A stretch of 64,000 nucleotides of DNA, taken from NCBI GenBank assembly GCA_963969395.1, contig OZ017805.1, forward strand, positions 7,378,001-7,442,000, written 5' to 3'. Position 1 is the first letter of the stretch. Each line of letters begins with the position of its first letter. The notes beneath the pieces were generated by a model. The model saw nothing but the letters and a program-made list of their open reading frames with translations. It had not been told where the DNA came from and did not search any database. The position numbers were made by a program, and so were the translations under genes. The stretch is from Pseudoscleropodium purum. Taxonomy: Eukaryota > Streptophyta > Bryopsida > Hypnales > Brachytheciaceae. Shown here in pieces: positions 35,619 through 48,141 of this stretch.

Positions 35619-38600
35619 CAGCTATGGTAGAGGAGCTTCATTCTGTACAAGTGAAGGCTATTGATTACTACCCCAATAACGGTGTACAAGAGGAAGAAGT
35701 GTTGTTGCAGCAAGCAAGTACTCAACTGCACAAAAAACTCACTAAAGCTACAAAGGCCCAAGTTGAGTGTGCTGCAACTTAGAAGGTAGAAAAGGAAGTT
35801 GCCGAACACCATTGCCAAATTAAAGCAAAGGTTACATGCTTGGAAGATAGCAAATCTCGTCAAAATGCATAGGACGCTTCATCAATTGCAAAATATTTCA
35901 CAAGCTCCCGGAATGCATTGAATCCAAAGCCCTTGATTTTAGACATCTCACAGTCAGGCACAACGTCACAAGCTATCGAGGCCATGGTAGATGATGTTTC
36001 CGTCAATGCTATGTCTATAGATACACTACTATTGGGATCTCAGCTTCCTCCCCAATTGCAAGGTGGTAGCAGTAGAGGTGTCTAAGGTGCGCCTAGAGAA
36101 GTAAATCTTTAAACACACTGTCAATTGTAGGTCGATCTTGTGGAAATTTTAGATGGTGAAGAAGATGTAGATTCAGATGAGGACTTCCTATAGGTGCCTC
36201 TACCAAAAAAACAAAAACCAACTATAATCAAACGTGACATTTATAGAATGAATGGTTTGCGAAGCTCATGTGGGCTAAGCCCATATGGGGTAGTGATGGG
36301 CAAGTGCATTTGCTGAAGTGTACAATGTGTGACATTCCAAAAAAATCCAAAGATCCTTGGTCCAAAATGGGACATCCTTACAAAGGACAAGGGGAGGAGG
36401 AAGGTTGTTTTTTACATGCCTAAGTATAACGTGAAGGTGGGAGATTGGTATGTTTCTAGAATAAGCCGTCATCAAATTAATTTGTGCCTATTTGCAACAT
36501 GCCAACCCACCTCAATCTTGCAATAAGTGGGTATGACTATTTCTATATCAAAGTTCAAGAAAATTGTCCAATTCAACATGATCTATCAAATCCTTTCCTC
36601 TAGCCACTCTACTATGGTAGAATATGAGGAAAGGCAAGCTCTATATTCCTTCTTTAATTCCCCAATCTACCTTGAATGCATTAGATAGATGATTCGGGGT
36701 TGGACAATGGCGGAGTTTATATACCAACAAGTAAAAGCATCCATTAAAAAAAAATTACTACTCCTAGAACTGTTGCATTAATGTGTGACGAAGTAACTTT
36801 GATGGACAATGGAAGTTGGCTCTGCATCCATGCGTATATAGTTGAAAATTATATACAAATTCCACATTTGATTTTGTTGTAACTGCTAGTAGATGGATTT
36901 GGCGCAAACACTCTTACCGAGGTGATAATGAAGGCTTTGGAGTGTGAAGGTGACCTTATATTTGAAGAAATTTTGAGGAGGTTGTTGTGCTTTGGAGCAA
37001 ATGGTATTAGTACTTTCCAAGGGACAAAAATTGGTGTCACAATGCAAATTCAAACCAAGTATGCTCTATTTTACATAGGAGTGCATTGCATGGCTCACAA
37101 ATGCAACCTCACTCCTAAATCTTTGTCCACGTTATCTATCTTCTCAGTAGTGGAGCAAGTGATCCAAAAAATGTATACTTACTTCAGCAAAAGCCCAAAG
37201 TGCCTTAGCAAGTATCAGAAGCTTGTAGAGGTGATGGAAAATAAAGGCTTCAAGCCTCTACTTTAGGTCACTACACACTGGATGTTGCTGTTGGAGCCAC
37301 TGTGAAGATTACTTGTAGATTACGAAACCCTCATAGCAAAGATAAAGGCTAACTACGCCAAGAATGAAGCTGCTAAGGTATGTCCTACTCATATTTTCTT
37401 ATTTTATTGGCTTGAGACTCCTATGAGTGACTACTTTAAGTAACAGAGATCAACAAGCAAGCATGCAAGTCTCATGAGCCATGGCGTTTGCTTGCTAGCC
37501 ATGGGTAGGACTGAATAATGGAAAAAGTTGAATACTACCTTTTTAGTTTTGTCCAGTAAGTTCGTTTTTGACGTGACACAATAAATGAATTGACCTAGGC
37601 CATCAAAATCTAGCTTCGTTTGTTGTGAAATAAACTCTGTTGAGGTAGGTGCATTTTCTCAAGCACATTTTTGCTACTTTGGTAGGTTGAGGGAGTTTGT
37701 TGACCTAATCTTTTCAAGATGAATGCATAGATTGTCTGCGTTTATAGGATAGCAACTTGTGAGTTTAGAGTTGTTTGGTGTACTAACAAACTTGACCTCT
37801 ATCATTGCATTACATTTTCAAAGAAGCTTATTTTGGGTGAGTGGTCATCCAATTTGTATGTAATGTAACTACAATGTCATTGGGTGAGTGGCTACCCAAG
37901 TTGAATGTTTTTGTTTTCAATTCTTAACTTATCAAGATTAGCCTCAACTAGTTTTTGAAGGAAGGAATGATTGCATATTGATTTTATAATAATTTGAGCC
38001 TTACTGTACTTACTGCACTACCCAAATGGAGGATGTCATGTCATTGTATCCTAACTTATCAATTCTAAAATTGTTACCCAATATGGATTTAACTTATTAA
38101 ACGCAATCACTTTTGAAATTGTGAATTAGGATAGAACATTATTAGACTAAGTCAAAAGATTGATGTTTAGAAGGCTGGTCTGAAAGAAAAAATACAGAGC
38201 CATGACGGAAGGAGTGTGGTTAAGGTAAACTACAAATTGATCATCGTTTGGGTGTCTATGGTAATGCAGTGAGAATATATACACTTATGATTATAAGATT
38301 TTAGGGAAGTGCGATGTTGGTCATGGCATTGATGAAGAAGAAGCAAACAGTTCACGTACTTTAGGAACTATACTTCTGTCTTGGCAGTGGCACTTTTGCA
38401 ATTTGGGTGGCTAACCCTAAGTGCCTAAAATACTAGTTTAGCTTGTAATTGAAATTGTTTCTCCTACTTTGCAAAAATGATTGAGTATCATGGTCGACCC
38501 TTATACACTACTAGGAATGACAACATTGATGCCGCTACTTGAAGTTGTGGATTTGCTTGTCACATTCATTCAAAAGCATGACGTCTATATTTGCAACTTC

Positions 38601-39860
38601 ATGGTTGCATTGAAATTTGCTAAAGTTAGTTGTATACCATGTATATTGACAAAGCCATTGCTTTCTACACAGACAAGTTTTGGGCATTCAAGAATATCTT
38701 GAAGTGTTTATATAGTCAAATCCATATGAAATGGCTTTCCAACTTAAACAACAAGTCAACGTAGTTGGTATTTGTAGCAAATGGTGACAAAATTTGGATG
38801 CAACATGATGGTTAACTTGTTGATCATGAAATTCTTGCCTCCCTTGTGTCTGTTGTGAAGACATAGTGCACAAGTTTGATTATACCTTTTCCAAACAGTG
38901 TATGATTGTATATTGTGACTTTCAATTCATCTTGATTATTCAGTTAGATTACTTAGTCATATTAAATCTTGCAGCAAGAAAGCCCAAATGCTTTTGTGGC
39001 ATTGTTGTGAGGCCAGTATGGTTGTAACTTTTGTTTTGGAGACCTTCAAATGCCTCAATTCATGCATACTCAATTATGTTCAATTCAAAAGTTTTCGACT
39101 TTAAATTCCCAATTTTTCTTCACTACAACGATTATTTTGCTTGAGGGGAATTCAAGGAAGGTAGAATACTAGTATGAACTTCTACTTAGGATATTATATT
39201 TTTGATTGATTTGGTGTTATTTGAGGTTTATGAAGATTACATATGCTTGTTATAGAGGACTCACGAAGTCTTGTATCATTGTGTTGTAGAGGCAGCTAGG
39301 TAACTCTTGTGAGAGCTTGAATCTTGTTTCTTGCCTATATTGTGATGGACGCACTTGGTGTAATCTACCCACATTTTTAGTTGCAAAATGAAGCAGAAGA
39401 GACTTTCCTGAAACACCTAGCTACTTTCATATTGTACTACTACAAGCCAAAGCTAATCAAAGTAGATAGGGTAAAATGTTTAGTTCCACTAGTCTTGAAT
39501 TGCTACAAACTAGAGACTAAGCAAGGCCTATTTAAACTAGCTATGATCAACAATTCAAAGAAGCATATAGAACCCCCCTTCGACCTAAACTCCTTGATCT
39601 GTTTATAGCATTAACTTCACTTATGCATTGGTCTTAGAGTAAAGGCCTTTCCTGAATTTTATAAGTTAGCTAAAATTGCTATAGTTTAAGTGTTGGGGTC
39701 TATAGAGGATAAGAGATGTTTCAACTCTCTTACCTTCTTGAAAAAAAAGTTCTAAATTCTACATTTAGAATGTGTGGTTGGAAAGTATTTGCCGAAGATA
39801 TTTACTTTTGAAATTTTTTTTGTATGATGAAGCTTATAATAGATGGATAGTAGTGACAGA
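35619..39860 (+). pseudogene. hAT-type transposase (ZNF862-like) relic
   Basis: Ordered pieces of a hAT-superfamily transposase on the plus strand. A zinc-finger-like N-terminal block near 36280-36460 reads HLLKCTMCDIPKK...KWDILTKDKGRRKVV. The catalytic-core region at about 36770-37270 includes VALMCDEVTLMDNGSW, then CFGANGISTFQGTKIGV and GVHCMAHKCNL. A helical region follows at 38481-38702 (GMTTLMPLLEVVDLLVTFIQ). The C-terminal dimerisation part lies at about 39640-39800 (FPEFYKLAKIAIV-VLGSIEDKRCFNSLTFLKKK). Numerous stops and frameshifts, mostly TAG/TAA, disable it. An upstream segment (35620-36240) supplies a charged N-terminus. The 37400-38470 gap is intron-like or inserted DNA. Family evidence is good; exact borders are not known. 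Confidence 0.7.
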
Positions 39861-39869
39861 TCATCCTAA

Positions 39870-41659
39870 GTCAATAGCCTGTTCCAGATCCAGGTATTCC
39901 AACAACTTGCGCATGTTCTTCAAAACAATCCCCATTTGGGCTTCGAAGTCGACTAGGATCTTTACCATCCTTGTTCCAGTCATGTGTCCTTCCTTCTCCA
40001 ACTAGGTAGTGTAGAAGTCAGCTCGGATCACCATATCCTCCAGAACCATGATGAGTTCTTTGAGGTTGTAGATGAGTTGAAGAGCTTCCATCTCTTTCTC
40101 TCTCGCAGCGTTCAACTCTCCCTTCGTCCACTCGAGTTGGAACTTAAGGCTATCCTTTTCTTCCTCCAACTTCTGGATTTGTTCTTTCTTCTGTCGAAAC
40201 TCTTCCGGATTTGGACATTTCTGGATCTCTTTCAAAATTTGGTCCAACTCCACCTTGAGTTCGCTCGCAATAAGGAGCATGTAATCCTCCAAGTCACTAT
40301 ACACTTGTTTGACTTGTTACATCCACTAGATTCCGGCTTCAAAGAACTCTAGCTCTTGAAGATGTTCCAGATTTGGAATCGGTTCCTCTCGTTCTCATGT
40401 TAGTGCCGTCCCTCGTGAAGTCAGATTTGTAGACTTCCTTTGTCTCTGGTCCACAACTTTTTCTTCTTCTTCCGGTTGCTCTTCTTATTTGGATTCCTTC
40501 TCTTCTTTCTCCAACTCATCTGTAAGGCCTTACTTCACAATCTCAATTCCGGTGTTGTATTTAATCGGGTCCTCTACATTCAAGACCTCCTTCTAGCGAT
40601 AGAGGTGGAAAAAATATGGGGTAATAGGGCTATGTTTCACATAGCCCACGTGCTTTGCCAATTTGTCCACTACTCCTTGAATCACTCTCCCCCAATGGAC
40701 AATCCGGTCCTTGAAAGCTCGAAATATGGTATTAGGTTCTGTGACCATAACCCGGGTAGGTTTTTCTAGATACAAGATCAGAATTAGAAAATTCAGTACC
40801 CATCTATGCCTCTTGTTCATACAATCACTAATGGCAAAACCCTCCTTTGAGTGGGCCTAACTTTGGAACTTTCCGACTACATACTTATCCACTCTTCTAG
40901 CTAATCCAAGTCCATTCTTTTTAAACAAATAAACATTTGCCCAAATGTCTTCCGTCCAAGCTACAGATTGACCTCTCACTATCAACTCGTACTGATTCGG
41001 AACTCCATAAATGAGTTTCTGAATCATCTCCTCCTCATTCTTCATGCTCCACAACCTGTCTAACAATACGATACACCTGATACACATGAGGTCCTCCTCT
41101 AACTGCGTTCAGTGAACTGGATCGGAAGGGATAACCGAACAAACCATCCAGGCTACAACCCCAGATTTTTGTGTAGTTGGATCGGCAACTACTGCCATGA
41201 ATCACCGACAATTGATAACCTGTTCTGATACTGATCTTTCTGTTCTCTTCCTATCTTAGTCACTAACTCATCACTCTTTCTCTCAACTATACATTCACAA
41301 AGTTCAACAAGTAGAGAGGGAGACAAAGACAGGTGAAGGAGGGTTCAAGTACTTGACGCGCGGCCAATAGTCCCCGGTGGAGAACAGGTAGAAGATCATT
41401 TCCCTAACAGTCTTCTAGTTTCCTAGACTAGAAGTCTAAAACGTAGGTTTTAGAAATCTGGTACTTTTTGAGATCTTGGATCCATATCGAATATGTTTCC
41501 ATAACATTACTAATAATTTTAGCAATTTGGAAACTTATTATTTCTATCATAGTTGTAGTGTAGCAAAAATCTCTAGGGATTTCAAAATAAATAAATTTGC
41601 AAGTCTATCTAACCTAATTCTAGACTAATTTATCTGGTTTGAGTTTTCGTGCTCCCACA
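39870..41659 (-). mobile_element. Family-2 LTR-like unit, 3'-truncated
   Basis: The minus-strand start TGTGGGAG lies at 41659, and the sequence follows the other family-2 copies through leader and ORF to about 39870, where homology stops against the end of the hAT relic. The 3' third of the unit, with its terminal CA, is missing, so no TSD can be read. Confidence 0.75.
39880..41198 (-). pseudogene. Decayed copy of the LTR-resident gene (family 2, copy at 40-41 kb)
   Basis: Starts at ATG (complement of 41196-41198). Recognisable blocks compared with the intact protein at 4298-5956: NQYELIVRGQSVAW, GLARRVDKYVVGKF, RHRWVLNFL, EKPTRVMV, NTIFRAFKDRIVHWGRVI, PYFFHLYR, and a coiled-coil stretch (KKEQIQKLEEEKDSLKFQLE). 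Only a few stops and frameshifts separate them, making this the best-preserved family-2 copy, but the C-terminus is truncated. Confidence 0.75.
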
Positions 41660-42169
41660 TTAATAAATCCACCTACTCGCACTAAACAATGGTTTTAGTA
41701 TTATTGGCATACCAACACAAAGCTAAGGGATTAACTCAACACCATGAAGTAGAAATTTGTGAATCAACTTGCTAAATGAAGGAAAAACAAGAGAAGGAAA
41801 ATGCCCGGGGCATTAATCTAACTTCAGCCTTTAAATAACTAACTCTCCAAGAAACCCTAAAAGCCCTAAAGGAAGAAACAAGGACTAGAGAATGACACGT
41901 CACATTCTCTATTCCGAATACGCGTTGACTTCCTACTACATGGCTAATTTTGCTAAAGGTGGATCTCAGATGCGAGAAATCTGGATCCCAGAAGTCCAAG
42001 TTTACCACTATTAAAACCAACTAGCAAGTAGCTTTCTTAGTAAAGAACTTTGGTTTTCATCCACCTACCTACTTTTGCTCCTAAAATAACTACAGTTAAG
42101 CCTTCTTTAACCATTTTAGAGTTTACATGACTTCTTGGAAAGAATGCAAGTTCTTTGCATAGGAAATTG
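41660..42169. other. No supportable gene
   Basis: AT-rich; an 82-codon antisense ORF (41772-42020) has no motif. Confidence 0.5.
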
Positions 42170-42880
42170 ACTAAAAATAGCAAAAATTTAGTTTTCTCAT
42201 GAATTCTCAAGGTCTAGGGTACTTGCAACTTCTACATATTTTTCCTATTTCATTTTATTAATTTATTTCATTTGTATTGTGCTTTAAAATTTTTAAACTA
42301 TAGCACATGGCTTTCTCATTCCCATAGATTTTTTGGTGATCGAAAATTGCCTATAAGTAGTGTAAAATTAGTTTCCTCACAGATTATAAAAGTTCTTGGA
42401 CTTTCTAAATTCTTTTTATTTTTTTCTTCCATTTTTTTTCATTTATCTTATTTTTTTGTTGTTCCAAACTTTAGACTACAGTACCTAGCTTTTTGGAAAG
42501 AATGCAAATTCTTTTTTGTAGGAAAATGCCTAAAAGTAGCAAAAATTAGTTTTTCTCATGGATTCTTAAGGTCTAGGGTATTTGCAACCTCTACATATTT
42601 TTTTCTTTGATTTTATTAATTTATGTTATGCATTTTATGCTTTATAATTTTTAAACTACAATATATTTTATATTAAAGAAGAATTTTTTATTTTAAAGAA
42701 TTGGCTACAAGTAGCATAAAGTTAGTTTGCACATGGATTATAAATGTTTATGTACTTTCTAACTTCTATATATTTTTTTTCTTCCATTTTTTTAATTTTT
42801 CAGAAATAAATGTTCTTGATACTTCAGAATATAATCAAACTACTTTTATAAGAGTTCAACTTTCATCCCTAAAGATTCAA
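42170..42880. repeat. Satellite-like tandem repeat, about 178-bp unit (array 2)
   Basis: Same family as array 1 at 2365-3060. TAGTTTTCTCATGAATTC or variants lie at 42189, 42369, 42547 and 42723, giving spacings of 180, 178 and 176 bp. Shared phrases include ACATATTTTTTTC and CCATTTTTTT. Non-coding. Confidence 0.85.
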
Positions 42881-43384
42881 TGAAGCATATCATATCGTTG
42901 CCTTATTAGAAGCAAGGTTTTCAAAATCATGGAATGGGTTTGTGCAATTTTGTTTCCGCCAAGGAATTTGGTGTGCATCGTCAACCAAGATGCACTCACT
43001 TCCTTCCACCTTTCTCTTCAATTGAGTTGATTTATGTGCGCATTGCTCTCTTTGTGTGTGTGTAGTACTTGCATTATTATTTTCTATGGAGAATTCAAGA
43101 GTTTTGATTCAAAATTGCATTATGACTGTGTAGTTTTTGTTCACTTCCTTTTTTGAGGGGGTACTTCATCGCATCCCATTGTTGGTAATATACTTGCAGC
43201 TTCTCCATTAGTATTGAAACTTGAATCACAAATTTGGAAGAAGTTTACGTTAATGTATTTTATTTGCTTCATAAGGGCAACTACATGTGTAGGTACTCAA
43301 TTGTCAAATGTGCATTTCATAATGTGTCTCTTAGAATGCACTGGATTTTCATTTCATAAGGTTGTTATATGAATTCTAAGGACC
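42881..43384. other. No supportable gene
   Basis: AT-rich spacer between two satellite arrays. Confidence 0.5.
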
Positions 43385-44060
43385 TATCGCACTAAAGTGT
43401 AGATACATTATATGGAAATCTCCCGATTGCACTGAGTGCTAGTTGCGTTGAAGCACAAATGTCCTATATGGAAAATCAAACGATTGCAGTTCAATGCTAG
43501 TCGCGCTAAAGTGCGTTTGTCTTCTACAAATAAATCACTCGATTGCACTTTGGTGCGACTCGTGCTAAAGTGTAGCGACCTTCTATGGAAAATCACCGAA
43601 TTGCACTTTAGTGTTGGTTACGCTAAAGTACAAATGTCCTATATGGAAAATTAAACGATTGTAGTTTAGTGCTAGTTGCGCTAAAGTGTGTTTGTCCTCC
43701 ACAAATAAATCACCTGATTGCACTTTAGTGCTAGTCATGCTAAAGTGCACATGTCCTCCTTGGAAAATAATCCAATTGTAGTTTAGCGTTGGTTGCACTA
43801 ACATACATATGTCCTGGATGGAAAATCACCCGATTGCAGTTTAGTGATGGTGAAGCTAAAGTGCAAATTTCCTTTACAAAAAATGATCCGATTGTACTTT
43901 AGAGCTAGTTGCTCTAAAGTGCACATGTCTTGCTTGGAAACTCACCAAAATGCAGTTGAACATTGGTCATGTTGAAGTGTAGATATCCTCCATGGAAAAT
44001 CACCTGATTGTACTTTAGCGCTAGTTGTGCTAAACTACATATGTCCTCCATATGTACTGT
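43385..44060. repeat. 58-59-bp satellite with a hairpin in each unit, about 12 copies
   Basis: Units recur every 58-59 bp: AAAGTG(C/T)-type phrases near 43395, 43450, 43508, 43565, 43624, 43682, 43741, 43800, 43857, 43915, 43973 and 44031. The consensus unit carries GCACTTTAGTGCTAGT followed by TGCGCTAAAGTGC, an inverted repeat, then a CATGTCCTCCATGGAAAATCACC-like linker. The short ORFs over this region come from the repeat, not from genes. Confidence 0.9.
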
Positions 44061-44221
44061 ATTTGGATTGCAATCTATGACTTCTAATAATTCAAAATGA
44101 GGCATGATGAACATGTTATCAACAACAGTTGAAATAATTGAGCAAAACTATTGTGACGAATATGTGTCATATTCTTCAACAGCCTCAAATCTTCATTTGT
44201 TTACTATGTTGTTCAAGTGCC

Positions 44222-47200
44222 ATGAATTCTATTACAAATCCAGACATTGACATGGACTCATCAAGCAATGAGCTTGAGGTTCTCCAACAAATGAATGTTG
44301 GTATTCCTGATTATGAAGGAATTCCTCGTCGAATGTGGAATACAAAATGTATTAAGCTATATAACAGTTAGGGAGTACTTGTTAGTGAAGGTACTTGCTA
44401 CAACGTGAGTTCCGATTTTGTTCTTGGTGCTAGTGCGCGTTTCGGTGACACTCATGTATTGTGCACATTTCAATGTCACATTCTCAAGTAGACCTTCCTA
44501 AAGAATGTGTTTACTCATTGGTACCTTGGCCTATTCAATTGGTTCACTACCATGGAGCTAGTCTACATGATCATGAAGCTAGGGACAATTCCAACCATCT
44601 ATAAGCAATACTTCTAAGTCCACCTTCTGTGACATCTGTAAAACCATATGCAAGTGCCATCAAAAACCTGCCTCGTGAGATCGTTGCAAAAATGAAGTAC
44701 CTCTTGACATATGAGTCAATTAACTTGGTATCCAGCAAAGTGTGTTGCAGTAAGAATTGTGTCCAGCCGTTTTCTAGGGACAAAATTCGAGCTTTCCAAA
44801 AACGCATGTATTGGAATTCAACCTTCAAGCGTAGAGCCTTCATAAAGACTGATGTGCACAAACATCTTCATGAAGGTGCACGTCAAAAAAACATGGTGAC
44901 AATTGAAGATGTTATATGAACAGTCTAGGCACAAATATCCTTACAACACACGAATGTGGTAAAATGACTCAAAATATCCTCTCAAAGGATTCTAGGATGT
45001 TGTTGTCAAATATGGAATCCAGATTTCCTCTTTTTCCAATCCGTCTACTCTCTTTCTCTTTTTCCGGTTCCAATTACATTTCGGAATCTAATCTAGATCT
45101 GTCCTCACCTAGATTTCGGTTATGTCTTTTCAAGTTATTGGTTTTCTATTCCTTTGTTTTACCATTAGAGGGGCCAGTATTGGTCTTTAGAGGGGTAGGG
45201 ACTTTACCACTCTTTCACTCAACTATACACATACAAAGTTTTGTAAATAGAGAAGGAGAAAAATGGAGTGGTGGTGTGCTTAAGTACCCGACGAGTGGTT
45301 GATAGTTCTTGAAGGAGAACGGATAGGAGACCATTCCCATCACAATATCCTAGTTTCCTTAGACCGGAAATCTAGGTTATAGGTTCCCTTCATTTGGAAC
45401 TTTTTCGGATTCCGGATCCATCTTGAATCCGGTGACATGACATCTATAACAGTTCTAGCAATTCAGAAACTAACTATTCTAAGAATAACCCTAATTGAAT
45501 CGGATTCTCTATGTTTTATCCAAAAATTGAAAATTTTGAGTCTATTCTAATCTTATTTTAATCTATTTCTATCTATTTTGAGTTTTTGTATTTTTACAGA
45601 AAAGATAAATGTGTATTTGTGTGCATGGATGCTAATTGTGAGGGTTGCTGAGTCCACATTCTATTACTACTTGAAATACATGAAGGATGATTGGGAAGAA
45701 AGGGATCATGATAATACATGATTGCTGAAGCCTAGAGAATATACTCAACAAGCCACTACTTCGTTGAAGTGCATCCTAGACAAGGAAGCCAATCACATGC
45801 TACATTCTACTCAGACTTTGAAGGCCGGCGAGAAGGTTGTGTCCAAGATTCTTTCGGCCTCATTTCAATGGAAGGACTAGTTAAAGAAACTCAATGACAC
45901 TAATGCGGCTTTTGGTTTGAAGGAAATTTCAACTTCAAGCTTGAGTAAGATAAGGTCCACAAAGTTTTTAGAGTTTGACGTGAAGAAGCTACGAGATAAT
46001 TTTGCTTAGTGAAGTACTTGTGACAAATATAATGAGCTCATCAAGGGTGCTATTGGTGGATCCTAAACTGCTATGAAGTGGTTGAGGAGGTTGAATAAGC
46101 ACCTAGTCATTACTTGCGCCCATAAGGAAGTGTATTATATAAACTAAAATTTGTCATTTAATTCTTTGCATGAATGTATTGCAATCACACACGACAAGAT
46201 GGATCATGCAAAAAACGTTTGTCCGGTCTTTTTTCACAAGAATAAAGAACTTGATGGCCTCATGAAGCTACCCATTTCTATAACAGGTATGATTGTGTAT
46301 AGTCATGCAAATGTACGCTATGTGCATTATGGCTTGGATGTCTTCTCCCATGACTCCAACTATACCATTGGTTCAATGGCAAAGTTGTTGCAAGATTTAG
46401 AGTTAGTACCGAAGTCTTCTTCTTGAGAGTTGTTTACAAATTCAAAGTCCTTGAATTTGTTAGTAGGTGTAGATATGTGCAATGCATTGTTACCACCACT
46501 ACCAAATACCTTAATTCCTGCCAAGCAACTACCACCCATTCTTAACGTGCAAATAGGTAATGCCATTGGAGACAATAAGAATAGATTTGTTTTCTGTTTT
46601 TGGTCTCTACTTGTTGCAAATAAGATTTTTCAGGAAGTCTATGTGAACTTCAAGATTGTAGGTCATATCCATGATGACATTGATGTAGTGTTTGGAAGAT
46701 GGAGCATGGATTTGAAGAAGGAGAACTTCATGATAGTACTAGCGCTAATGAAGTCGTTCAAGGATGTGGATTCCGTCTCCACAATCCCTCACCTTATTGA
46801 AGAAGTGCCCAATTTCAAGGGTTTTATAGTAGGGTCATTTGTAGATGGTGACGACATCTTCGTCGGGCATGCAAGACTATAACAATTTGAAGTTCTACCT
46901 AGATTCAATAGGGTGCCTTGTCGTGAAGTACAAACTTTTTTGCATTGATGCTGACTGGTTAGAGGAAGACAAAAGAGGCATTAAGTTGTAGAAAGAAGAT
47001 TGTGAAAGAAAATGTTTGTGGCCATGTAGTGAACCATTGCCTGTTTCATTAAAGCCTATGAAAGGCTTGGAAGACATTGTCAAAGGTGTGTTAGGATTTA
47101 TGAAGTATTGGGACAATTTATGCAATGTAGATGTCATTGGGGATTATCAAAGATGTTACAAGCATTTGGTGAAGTATTGGCATGGCATCAAGGTAGCATT

Positions 47201-47792
47201 GATGGAATCGTTACCTACTTTTGATGTTTTGAGGGACGATTTCTAGCCAACTACATGTATTCAAGCAAGTCGAGTGGATGAATTAGACGATGACAGTGAA
47301 GATCGTGAAGAGTTTGGGGAGGATGACCCGTACGTTGGGCCATTGAGTGGTTGTCCAAATCCATCCATCCAAGTGGCTCGAGATTTGTTTGAAGGCTATT
47401 TTATTGCAGTTCAATCTGCAAATGGTGACTCTCATTCAGTTTTGATTGCAAGGGCATTTTCTAACCCAAACTCCAATCTAGAGAATTCGAATTGTGTCCT
47501 TATTCAATACTTTCGTCCAACATCAAGGAATTAGGATGTTCAAGATTTCTATACTAGATGGGACAACAAAAGAGGTCTACGTTGGAGGGTTGATGAAACT
47601 AAATTTCTAGTTTGGCAACACATAGATGCTTTTATGACAGCGTGGAAGTCGAGGATCCAGAAAGACACTATAGAGTGTATGATCAAGATCCTTGCTATAC
47701 AAATGGAAGTCATCAACCAAAGTTTGACTTCGTATAATCGAGAAGCCATATCCACATATGAGTATATGTTGCATGTTTTTTTTTGTATATAG
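44222..47792 (+). pseudogene. DUF7869-like transposon-associated gene, decayed and split by an LTR unit
   Basis: An ordered series of plus-strand segments. N-terminal MNSITNPDIDMDSSS... starts at 44222. A cysteine-containing block (CCSKNCVQPFSRDKIRAFQK) lies near 44740-44810. Further blocks are CAWMLI...STFYYYLKYM just past 45605, FGLKEISTSSLSKIR near 45910, HDKMDHAKNVCPVFFHKNKE near 46195, and the core GDNKNRFVFCFWSLL...VGHIHDDIDVVFGRWSM at about 46565-46720. The C-terminus runs KHLVKYWHG, GYFIAVQSANGD, then IARAFSNPN. The H-x-H-x-D-I-D block preceded by DNKNRF is what I associate with DUF7869-type proteins, which may be DDE/RNase H-like; that link is from memory. The frame is broken by TAG/TAA stops. 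A family-2 LTR unit (44910-45598) interrupts it between Glu-Glu and Ile-Asn codons. Confidence 0.6.
44910..45598 (-). mobile_element. Family-2 LTR-like unit, internally deleted, with TSD
   Basis: A 689-bp minus-strand unit. Its start TGTAAAAATAC at 45598 corresponds to TGTGGGAGCAC of other copies, and its left edge TGTTATATGAACAG at 44910 matches the complement of ...CATACAACA. Flanks GAAGA (44905-44909) and GAAAA (45599-45603) form a TSD with one mismatch. Removing the unit plus one TSD copy restores an open frame in the host gene, which supports the borders. The ORF and most of the interior are gone; the join lies at AGAGTGGT, a word found on both sides of the missing part in full-length copies (51204-51211 and 54185-54192). 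Confidence 0.85.
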
Positions 47793-48141
47793 CATCCTTA
47801 TATTGTGTGTAATGGATGGATTTTATATATTACAATAAATGGCATAGGTTTGAGTTTTGTTGGTTTGGATTTATTGTTTGGTATTGCTTGTATGTTTTGA
47901 AATATACGTTTTGTTTTTACAAAATAAGACTATTCAATTTCAATTTTAATATATTTTTTTATGTACTTTTGAGTTTTGTTTTTTTGTTTTATTCCATCGT
48001 GTGTTTTTTGGAAGCACTTATGTTATAATATCTATGACCATTAAAATTGAAAGAGTGAGGCAATTAAAAAGAGTGGGTAGTGGGTATACCCACTTTGCTT
48101 CTGATAACTATATTAAGCACTTGTTACATTTCAAAGAGGGG
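47793..48141. other. No supportable gene
   Basis: T-rich DNA downstream of the DUF7869-like relic; short ORFs only. Confidence 0.5.

Noticed and set aside
43385..44060. CRISPR-like array
   Set aside because: Units are contiguous tandem repeats without unique spacers, in eukaryotic DNA.
43408..44114. Cluster of 60-75-codon ORFs with similar sequences
   Set aside because: Products of the 58-bp tandem repeat in changing frames, not a gene family.
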